From: Heliocidaris erythrogramma
Taxonomy: Eukaryota > Echinodermata > Echinoidea > Camarodonta > Echinometridae
Assembly (NCBI GenBank): GCA_025617745.1
Contig: CM046864.1
Location: 28,272,199-28,336,198, forward strand
Direction: 5' to 3'
DNA length: 64,000 nucleotides
Made by a program: the position numbers and the translations under genes. The notes beneath the pieces are model-generated. The model did no database searches. It saw only the letters and a list, made by a program, of their open reading frames with translations, and was not told the DNA's origin. How positions within the stretch are numbered: position 1 is the stretch's first letter; every line of letters begins with the position of its first letter. This document shows positions 11,370 through 21,000 of the stretch, in pieces.

Positions 11370-12470
11370 GCGGAGAGAATCGATGACTTTCAAGCTAAGA
11401 CGTGCGTTATCTTCATCATGTTCATACTGCCAGTTAGCCAGGGGCGGATACAGGATTTTCAGAAAGGGGGGCACACACTGAGGAACCCTCCGTTTGACGA
11501 AGTCAAACGGCCATCTGGGGGGGGGGGGGAGGGTCTGGGGCATACTTTGTCACACAAAACAGGGGGGCGCACGCCCATTGCGCCCCCTGCTTATTCTCTT
11601 ATTCGTTAAAGCCGAACTGTCGAAATTATGATACAAATGATGAAAGATTTAGAAGGAGAGAGAGAATTGTCTGGGTGTCAATTTTTACAAAAAGCAGTTG
11701 TCATTATTATTTATTTTTTAAGCTCTAGTTAACTAGAGCGGCGCTAAGAAGCAATTTATCTCTATCCCGCTTTTGAACATGACGATAAAAAGCGGCCAAT
11801 TCTATAACTCTTTTTAACAGACGAAAATAAAAGAAAATTATTTTGTAAAACTAGAATGAAAAGGCCCTCGGTCGCGATAGTGAAACAAGTATCTGATTTG
11901 TTTTAAGCTTGAGTTAACTATAGAGCGGGGAGAAACGAACTTTCAAGCTAAGATGCAGTTTGTTTTCGTCATGTTCATACCGCCAGTCAACATGATGATA
12001 ATTAGCGGCCAAATCTCTTTTTCGTTAAAAAAGCCGAACAGACAAGAAAGAGTTAGCTTTCAAAATAGAATTAAGAAGAACAGTCGAAATTATGATACAG
12101 GTGAAAGATTTAGAAGGAGAGAGAGAATTGTCTGGGTGTCAATTTTTACAAAAAGCAGTTGTCATTATTATTTTTTTAAGCTCTGGTTAACTAGAGCGGC
12201 GCTAAGAAGCAGTTTATCTCTATCCCGCTTTTGAACATGACGATAATAAGCGGCCAATTCTATAACTCTTTTTAACAGACGAAAATAAAAGAAAGAGTTA
12301 GCTTTCAAAATAGAATTAAGAAGAACAGTCGAAATTATGATACAGGTGGAAGATTTAGAAGGAGAGAGAGATTGTTCGGGCGTTAATTAAAAAAAAATTA
12401 AAGCTCTATTAACTATAGAGCGGCGCTAAGAAGCAGTTTATCTTTATCCTCTTTTTAGTGATTGAGAGTA
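11370..12470. repeat. Diverged tandem array
   Basis: Blocks recur in order: ACTATAGAGCGG...CTTTCAAGCTAAGA...GTTCATACYGCCAG at about 11,370 and 11,915; AAATTATGATACA...TTAGAAGGAGAGAGAG at about 11,620, 12,088 and 12,333; and GAGCGGCGCTAAGAAGCA at about 11,735, 12,195 and 12,421. The spacing is about 230-560 bases. The copies differ by indels and one hAT-like insertion. No coding function is evident. Confidence 0.75.
11439..11589. mobile_element. hAT-like MITE, CAGGGGCGGA end
   Basis: Starts CAGGGGCGGATACAGGATTT and ends GCGCCCCCTG, the hallmark termini of many animal hAT MITEs, with a long G run inside. The flanking 8-mers (CAGTTAGC and CTTATTCT) do not match, so the target duplication has been lost or an end is rearranged. 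It interrupts a unit of the surrounding tandem array. Confidence 0.65.
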
Positions 12471-12474
12471 TTAA

Positions 12475-13445
12475 AAAAAAGAAACAAGGTACATCATAAT
12501 GACTATGTTTGGCAGGCTTCTTGGCAAATATTGGAAGAAGCTAAAAGAAATATGGCTTTGCAGCATCATGGGAGTGATTCGTAGGTGATTAAAGCAATTT
12601 CGCTGGTTAAAAGTATGGTATTGACACATAATTATATTAGTGCATCGTGAGCGAAATATGGCCTTATGACGTCCAAAGGGGGTGGCTTGGGAGAACCAAA
12701 CAATTTTGGAGGTTGAAAGAATGGACTGACATTACCCTTGTTCAATACCCTTATTGGGGGAAATTTGCTCTTCGATTTTCTTGTTTTCTATGTACTGTAC
12801 AGTGTATGATGTATGATATTTCAAAGTGAACTGTGGGTTCTGGAAAGGTTAAAAAGCAATTTGTAAGCTTTTGTAAGCTTTCTCTTTCTACTTAAGTCAT
12901 GCCAGTGTGGGAAAATATCAAAGTTGAGATGTACGCTGAAAAGGAGTGCACTCCAAATGCCATCATATTAGAAATACGGATTTTAATACACAATTAACTT
13001 TGTAGCAATTTCATGCCATATATGTTAAGCCCCATCTACCCTATTCCTTGTGCAACTTGCTTGTCACTTTTGCAGATTTTCTGCACGTTTTAGTCCGTGT
13101 TATAGTTTTGCTGATTCTAAAACCTCATAAAATGCTTCATAATCAATAACCTTTAAACATGATCTTGAGAAAGATTTACTACAGTTGGTATAAAAAATGG
13201 TTCCATTTTCTGTTCAAAAGTGACCTGTCCAGATAACCAAGCTGTCTAGACACACAACGTGTGGGTATAATATATTTCCATAAAGGAATATACATGTACA
13301 TGTATATGTATCTAGAGTTCAGACTCTTTGTTTTTTGTAAAAAAAATCACTAGCTTGTTGAAAGAGAAATTCCATGGAATGCAAATGTTCATTATTTGGA
13401 CCAAGGTTATTGTGTTTGCAAAGTAAACGTACCTAAGTCTAGATT
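12475..13445. other. No gene seen
   Basis: AT-rich, unique-looking sequence with short frames only. It could contain 5' exons or introns of the plus-strand gene ending at 14,298, but I cannot point to one. Confidence 0.45.
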
Positions 13446-13452
13446 CGTTTTC

Positions 13453-13555
13453 ATGAATATTCATGCCGACTAGTCTTGACGGAATAAACCGTATTACTGG
13501 TCATGCGCATGCGTACTCTCATCTCTAAGACCGAAGTCATGAATATTCATATTGG
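13453..13555 (+). promoter_or_regulatory. Promoter-like cluster before acidic ORF
   Basis: Two identical 12-bp palindromes ATGAATATTCAT lie at 13,453-13,464 and 13,539-13,550. They resemble the dimeric POU/Oct recognition element. Between them TGCGCATGCGTA (about 13,505) is close to the NRF-1 site, and ATTGG (inverted CCAAT) sits at 13,551. The cluster ends where the acidic open frame begins. The site matches are visible; their activity is inference. Confidence 0.35.
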
Positions 13556-14298
13556 ATAGCCCCAAAAGTACAGGAAAAAAATTAGCGTCCAGGCCATCTA
13601 TCGAAGACGAGAATATCTCCGAAGTCAGCAGCCACGAAGGCGATGACGACTTCAAAATCAAAGAGCACGAGCGCCTCTGCGACGGCCTAGACCAGGACTG
13701 CCAGCTAGAGCCAGAAGCTGCGCAGGAGACTCACAACCGGTATGAAGGCATGTCGGAGCACGATGACACCGAGCGCCATCACGACGGCCTCGAGAAAGAC
13801 TGCCAGCAAGAGTTTGACGCTGCGCAGAGTATGCTTTCACTCCTCGCGAAGCATGAGAGAGAGCCACCAGGCAACTCCAGAGATGAGGATATCGAGCGCC
13901 AGCGCCACTGCCTCGATGACGACTGCCAGCCCGACGCAGCTGTGCAGGACGATCTGCTTCCAGAGAAGCAGGATCCTGAGCCCCCAGATATTCCAGACCA
14001 AGTTCCAGAGCCAGAGGTCGACGATATCGACATGATCGAACGACAGTATGACAGCCCCGACGACCGCCAGCTAGACGCTGCGCAGATCCCGCTTCCACCT
14101 AGGAAAGGTGACGACGTGAGCCGAAACCTCGACAACGTCTACAGAGAAGATGAATGGGCAGACGATAGTAACGCCACACCCAAGCGACATCCAGATTCCG
14201 CTCCCGACGACGAGCAATCTACTTGTTCAGTGCCCGAGATCATCACGACCCGTGATCCAACCATCGATCCGCGATCACAGACGAGAAACCGAGCTTGA
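13552..14298 (+). CDS. Acidic repeat protein, novel, 3' exon
   Basis: A 248-codon open frame in a GC-rich island within AT-rich DNA. I do not recognise the family. The product is highly charged and rich in D, E, P, Q and R, with no signal peptide or membrane segment. Four diverged internal repeats start near residues 40, 74, 115 and 163, each of the form ER-x-x-D-G-L-D-x-D-C-Q-x-x-x-D-A-A-Q. Their spacing grows 34, 41, 48 residues. The frame has no ATG before residue 67 (13,750); upstream it is bounded by a TGA at 13,540. A possible acceptor, TTGGATAG|C at 13,559/13,560, suggests this is a terminal coding exon. AATAAA signals follow at 14,527 and 14,561. It is likely disordered. It could be a lineage-specific gene or a degraded one. 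Confidence 0.5.
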   Translation: MDSPKSTGKKLASRPSIEDENISEVSSHEGDDDFKIKEHERLCDGLDQDCQLEPEAAQETHNRYEGMSEHDDTERHHDGLEKDCQQEFDAAQSMLSLLAKHEREPPGNSRDEDIERQRHCLDDDCQPDAAVQDDLLPEKQDPEPPDIPDQVPEPEVDDIDMIERQYDSPDDRQLDAAQIPLPPRKGDDVSRNLDNVYREDEWADDSNATPKRHPDSAPDDEQSTCSVPEIITTRDPTIDPRSQTRNRA

Positions 14299-15490
14299 TT
14301 TAGCGATTATAGCAGTCAGCGTCTCAGAACGTATGTACCGACAATTTACCTGATTATATGGACCTATCCACGACCACGATTAGCCGAACCCTAGATTTTT
14401 CTTCTCTCGACAAAGGAAATAGATAGAGTCACAGAATTGATTGTGAAAATTAGCATGTAGCTGTTGACCCCAGGAGGATTTTATACATGTACTTATATCG
14501 TTTTGTGTTGATCATAACATTCTTACAATAAACCATTATCGTGAGCTTCTACAATCGAACAATAAATGGAAATGCCAGATTAAAGCGAACAATGAACTTA
14601 GTGAAAAGATTTGTACAATTTTAAAGCTTTACAATTTTACGAGTCTTCTGCTTATCATTTTAGTCACCATGCATCAGTCATAATTATTATTTTTATAATC
14701 AGATGATACCAGTCTTGTAGAGTCGAGGTATATGTAAGCAGTCGTTCAGTTCATTTTAGTTGTTTTGTATTCTTAGAGAGAAAGAGAGAAATAAGCCTTA
14801 AATCCTTTTTAAATCAATCAGTTTCTATATTCTTTTTAAAGTTTCATTTTTACTTTTGTTTACAGTCAAGGAATATTCTTTGTCAGTCATGTGTCAGTCG
14901 CACGAGACTACTATACTTAGTCATGGTCACCATGACAGTTGGTACTTTGCTAAGAAGGTGCACTCTTGTTTACTTTTATTCAGAATCGACACACTTCATG
15001 CAAAGGTGAACAAATTCCAATTCTTTCATTTACTGTATACTCCCAACAGCCTGTAATTTTTGCAAGTGTACAGAAATGCATAATTTCTTTAGTTTTGTCA
15101 TAACGTATGATTTTCAATTTCAAGAAATGTTGTTCATATTTGTAATGACAGCTTATTCTGGTCTCTGTATATGACACTCCATTATGAGAATCCATTAAAC
15201 TTGACCCAAAGGTCATGTGTCACTAGTATGACCTACACTACCGTGATGATGACCAGCCGATTGTTAGGCTGTGTCTATATAAAGTGAGAGCTCTGAATAA
15301 AATGGACACTTGTATGCCCAAAACCCATACAGTCGACATCTTACTCTTTGTCATTCTTAAGAGTATACAAAAAAGGTAAAAGCCCTGTGACATCAACATA
15401 ATTATTTGAATAATCAACATGCTTATTGATTTATCTGTTTCTACATTTTACTGCAATCATGACAATGGTAAGGCTTTTCTTCTGCATGTG
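14299..15490. other. 3' flank, no further gene seen
   Basis: Contains the two AATAAA polyadenylation hexamers (14,527 and 14,561) that could serve the frame ending at 14,298. The rest is AT-rich with no recognisable exon. Confidence 0.45.
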
Positions 15491-15494
15491 TACT

Positions 15495-15780
15495 TGATAA
15501 GCGTTCAGACTTTTTTTTTAGTTCTGGTTACATACAGAACACCCAAGAAATTTCTCCACTGCGTGGGTTTTCAAATGTTTCTTGACACTGCTCTTCTGTG
15601 AGAATCCTTTGTTACAAACGGACATGAAAAGGGTTTTTCACGTGGGTGTGTGTGTGTGTGTGTGTGTACGCAAATGATGCCGTACATGGTGTATGCGATA
15701 AATTTACTACAGAAAAATTACTTCTAGCACATTATCAGCCCAAAGGAATTTCACTGGTGCTACGATTTTATTGCTTTTTT
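15495..15780 (-). pseudogene. Decayed C2H2 zinc-finger remnant
   Basis: On the minus strand a clear finger reads CNKGFSQKSSVKKHLKTH followed by VEKF and a second CSVCN, the C-x2-C...H-x3-H pattern with a linker. It is preceded by KPFSCP, but the first Cys pair needs a one-base shift, and stops occur in the neighbouring fingers. Upstream, a finger-like piece FSVVNLSHTPCTASFAYTHTH runs into a (GT)n microsatellite at about 15,643-15,667. It is probably a relic of a poly-zinc-finger DNA-binding gene. Confidence 0.7.
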
Positions 15781-15784
15781 TTAA

Positions 15785-16308
15785 AGTATGTCACTCCGCA
15801 AAGTAACCCGATCGAAGGATATATGTAATGTTGAGTCCAGGTGTATGTGAAGATAAAGTGCAAAAGTAATTCATTTGTTTTTCAAATCCACTTTTTGAAG
15901 GAAGGCTTATAATGAAATAATCCTTTCTTGAGTATGCACAGTTATACGTCATGTACCGTAAGATAAAGATGTTTTATGGAGAACAGAGTTTCAGTTAATA
16001 CGCAAAAAAAAAGAAAGAAAAAAATAGAATTTAATTTATCAGTGGTCACGAGATTCAACATGACGGGATGTTATGTTATAGCGGAAAATTCTGATTCCAC
16101 TGCCAGTTAAGATTTTGTTATTCATGGAGAATAGTGGATAAAGAAAGTGAAAATGTTACTTATATATACATAATTAAGAGCAAGAGTAGAGAGACCGGAA
16201 GAGGAAAGGAAAGGGGTCGATAACACTCAAGTTATTATAAAGAGATCTTGAATCAGTTTCTTAGGAAAAATGGAAAGAAGGAATGGGTTCTAGGGGGTAT
16301 TTTCTTCG

Positions 16309-16339
<31 letters not shown>

Positions 16340-16615
16340 CAGGTAAAATGTAAAGAAATAGTAGCAGTAAAGCAATGAAATAAGCTTGACATATGAAAGG
16401 ATGATGGGGTCAGGTTTTGATTTAAATGTATATTTGTGGAACTTGCATGCATCATTTCAAATATGTCTTTTACATGATATTGCAAGCAAGAAGTTTGTGA
16501 ACCGATGTCTTATTGTAGCTAGCGTACATATGAAGTGCGAGGCTGATTTACAGTGGAACTTTATCTATATGTAATGCTTTCCTGTACTATGTGAAAATAA
16601 ATGACATGGGGTGAT
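15785..16615. other. No gene seen; (CT)n microsatellite
   Basis: Contains a CT run at about 16,310-16,336 and otherwise AT-rich DNA with no recognisable feature. Confidence 0.5.
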
Positions 16616-16619
16616 AACG

Positions 16620-17740
16620 AGATGGAAAATTGATGGCATATTTTGCTGAAACTGGACTGGCAGAGCGGAATAATTGATGCTCTGTCACCACCTTATCTGC
16701 ATATAGGGTGGATGAATCATGCACTGATTTTACTGGGCAAGGTATTTGTTAGTATTTAAAAAAAAATATGATTACTGGGCATGCAAACAGTAGTTCGGTT
16801 GAGACATCATGGGGGAATGTCAACAAAAAAGGAGTTAATGGTATTTTTCACATTCATGGTTTAACAGTATGAGAATAGTATTAGTGCACGCGAGAGTTTT
16901 TTGTTTTGTTTTTTGCTAAAACTAATTTCGCGAAGTTAAATTTTTGTCTCCGGCTTATTTGCCTAGGGCAGATGATTCATGCACTGATTTTTCTGGGCAA
17001 GTTATTTGTTAGTATTTAACTAAAATATGATGATTACCAAGTACACAGACAGTAGTTCGATTGGAACATCATGGGAAGGTAGAGTTAATTGCATTTTTCA
17101 CATGAATGGTTTATTAGCATGAGAATTTGCACTAGGGTATGTTTTGCTGAAACGGGATTGGCAGAGCTGAGTTTACTGTCCTGTCACAAGCTTATTTACA
17201 TGTATAGAGTAGATGCATAATGCATTGATTTTGAGTAATTACTAGGCACATAGACCGTAGTTTGGTTTAAACGTCATGAAAAAAAGGGAGAGTTACATTT
17301 TTCATATTCATCGTGTTATAGGAGCATTGTATTGAGTGCACAAGTTTCAGCACAGACAGTAGTTCGGTTGGAACATCGTGGGAAGGAAGAGCTAATTGTT
17401 TTTTTCACATGAATGGTTTAATAGCATGAGAATTTGCATTGAGTGCACACGAGGGCATGTTTTGCTGAAGCTGGATTGGTAGAGCTGAGTTTACTGTCCT
17501 GTCACCAGCCTATTGGCATATGGTAGATGAATAATGCATTGAATTTACTAGGCAAACTATTTGTTAGTAGTTTAACTAAAATACGACGATTACTAGGCAC
17601 ATAGATCGTAGTTTGGTTGGAATGTCATCAAACAGAAGAGAGAGTTAATTGCATTTTTTTAGATTCATCGTTTATAGGAGAATTGTATTGAGTGTACAAG
17701 TTTCGACATATCGCCTGAGTCGATTTTGATTTAATCAATC
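16620..17740. repeat. Diverged tandem repeat, ~250-bp unit
   Basis: Four to five imperfect copies of a unit containing GCAGAGCTGAGTTTACTGTC, GATGAATAATGCATTGATTT, GGCAAACTATTTGTTAGTA, CAGTAGTTCGGTTGGAACAT and TTTTTCACATGAATGGTTTA, in that order. Units begin near 16,660, 16,900, 17,155 and 17,480, with a partial one near 17,340. This is old satellite-like DNA with no coding capacity. Confidence 0.8.
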
Positions 17741-18017
17741 ATACATGGCTCACAGCTGTTGTAACATTAATTGATGAAAATAATGGCATGTGTCTTAGGA
17801 ACTGTGTATACACATGCATTCTAATAAGAGTCGTTTTAAGCTTCTCCTCAGTAACCTCATGTTTCAGATTGCATGCATACTTTTGTTTATTTGTATGTGG
17901 GGTTACGCATAGATTCTTAAATATTCATCATGCCGGGTATGAAGTACATGAATGAAGAAGAGGGGGAACGTCAGTTTGGCATTCTCTACAACACAAAGTT
18001 TGAATTCGGAATGTTAA

Positions 18018-21000
18018 TTTTTTTTTTTTTTTTTAAATAATATTTTATTGTTTCCTCTCAAGAACAATATTACATTTCAAGAAACAATCATGATGCGTCA
18101 CATATAAAATAATTTGCATATACAAAAGAAACTTAATGAAATACATTAATACCAGTAAAAATTATAAAATTCTCTGAAATTATCCATAATTATTTTTCGA
18201 TGAAAAGAAAATACAATACATCAATCGTTGGACATAGATATATAACTATTTTCTTTCATATAATATATTATAGTAATAATAAAGAGCTTTTTCTTTCAAG
18301 TAATATATTATTCCTTCGTCTTGAAAGATACATTAATATCACATTAAATCATAATACAGTGTATATAATATTCAGACAAAAAGGAACTAAAGAACAGAGT
18401 TTACATAGACCAATTATACTTTTAAACAATATAAGGTCTTCTTAAAATCGGAATAACAGAACAAAGGCTCCTTTTTTTTTTAGAAAGAAAACAAATACAA
18501 TATATCGATCATTGAACATGCATTTAGAAAAAAAAATATCAATTATACATGATTTCTTGAAACGATTCTTTATTTAAAAAAGATTTTAAAATCTTAGAGG
18601 AAGATATACATGGCCCGCCCAAACTCACCCTTACACACTCATCTCATCCACCCAACCCTTCCCCCTCACCATTCTCCTACCAATCACACACACACACTCA
18701 TTCTCACTCCCACTTCTCGCACCCCCCCCCCCCCCCTTCTCCCTCCCCAACATACGAACACCCAAGCATGCATCCAGTTCCGGTTTGCCTGTCCGTAATG
18801 AGTACATAAGAAAAGCAAACAAACAAAACAAAACATAACAAACAAACAAAAAAACAACAACACAAAATCAAACGAAAACATAATCTGTTCCCATTTCCTT
18901 AAGTGCACCCCCAATTTCCCCTTTTTGTTGGCTATCTTATATTCTTCGTCTCTGTGATCTTTTATCCAAGTAACTGTTTTCCGTAGAGATGGCAGCTCGC
19001 CTTGTTTTCTTGAAGAAAAAATTATGTATTTGACAAGAAAAATTGCACAATTTATTAAATATATTCGTACCGTTTTACCCGATAGTCCCATAAAAATGGA
19101 TTTCCAATCATTTATATTAATTTCTCTTAGATGCAGCTTTTTACTAATGTCCTGCCATAATTGTTTAACTTTAGGACATTCTAAAAACAAATGTTGGTAT
19201 GTTTCAACTTGATTTTTACAAAAGGAACATAGATTATCCAACTCGAAACCAAATTGAAAGAGTCTTTGTTTCGTATATATAGCCCCATGCAATAATTTGT
19301 ATTGAAACTCCCTTTGTTTATTAATAACAAATGCATTTTTCAGTCTTGTAAATATTTCTTTTAACATCCCAGTTCCAAAATCATGTTGAACATTTCCATC
19401 CGTAACCTTTAATGTATACTCTCTTTGAAATTGTTCAATAAAGTGATTATATAACCGTACAGACTTTAAATCGCTAAATTTTTGTATATGACCAAAGATC
19501 TTCAGATCTATTTGAAAATGTTCAGTATCCACATGTATAAAATCACTCTGTATCCATTCCTGTTCAATGACTGAAAATATTTTTTGAATCCTGATTAGGC
19601 TGTCGGTGGTAAAACCTAAGTTATAAAAATAAGAGATTGGTTTAAAATTACCTCCAACGGTTATATCTGATGCTTTAAATATTCCTTGAAAAAAAAGATC
19701 AGCATCAAAGATCATTTTATTTCGAAAACAAATACTTCTATTGTTAAAAATTTTCGGATTGACCTTGTTCTTTTCGAAGTGTCTACATTCATCTATATCT
19801 TGCCATGCTTTTAACATATCTAAATAAAACATGGGAATACCATTTAAATTCATTTTCTTCATATCATAATTACAAAGAAATATATTTCGACCTCCAATCG
19901 ATCTAAAAAAGTAATAAAATGTTAGTTTCCACCCTAAATATTTTTCACCGTACAACAGCCGTTTGATCCACATTATTCTTTGAGTCTTAATAAAAGTTTT
20001 GTAGTCAGTTACCCGAAGCCCCCCTGCAGAATAATCTTGATATAATATTTTCCTTTTTATTCTATCTTTCCCACCCCAAATGAAATTAAAGGAAATTTTT
20101 TCAATTTCTTCAAGGATACTATGTGGAACAGATATAAGAGAAGAAACGTAATTTAATTTTGAATATACATACATTTTCAATAATTTGATTTTGCCGTACG
20201 TCGTAAGATCTCGTTGGCTCCACCAACCTATTAATCTTTTTATTTTACTTAATATCTCTTTGTAGTTTAAATCATCTTTTATTTTCGAATTACGTGAAAA
20301 ATAAACTCCTAGGATTTTTATGTCTTGTATTTTATGTCCCAAAAAAGGTAAACCGGGCATATCAATCGCTTCCCCCAACCAGATAAAATTTGTCTTATCC
20401 ATATTTATTTTTAATCCACTTAATTTCTCAAAGTCTTCGAAGACTTTTTTCACTCTATCAATTGACTTCATATCTTTAAGAAACAATGTTATATCATCGG
20501 CGTAAAGTACCTGCTTTATTTTTCCAGTATCAAACCGAATTCCTTCAATACAAGGGTCCTTTCGGATATAATGAGCAAGCAGCTCAATAGCTAATATAAA
20601 TAAATAGGGGGACAAAGGGTCCCCTTGTCTTACCCCTCTTTTAACTTTAAAGTATCCAGTTGAGTGTCCCCCGTTCATCACGCAGCTACTAACATCATTA
20701 TAAAGAATTTTAACCCAAGAGCACAATACATTACCGAACCCAAAAGATTCCAATGCTTTGAACAGTAGTCTATGTGAAATACAGTCAAATGCTTTTTCAA
20801 AATCTACAGCGATAAGAAAACCTACAGGTTGATACAATGACTGAAAAAACACATCATCTATTAAACGCACTGCCTCTCCAATATTTCTCTCTTTAACATA
20901 GCCCACCTGATCGTAATGAATGATATCTCCTAAAACCTCTTTTACCCTTTTAGCCAACACTTTTGACAGAATTTTATAGTCAAGATTTAGAAGAGTTATT

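Noticed and set aside
11439-11589. 8-bp target duplication for the MITE at 11.4 kb
   Set aside because: The flanking octamers differ. The element call rests on its termini only.
13658-14135. Antisense open frames of 118-146 codons opposite the acidic ORF
   Set aside because: They mirror a GC-rich, stop-poor sense frame. The sense frame shows internal protein repeats while the antisense frames show only compositional bias.
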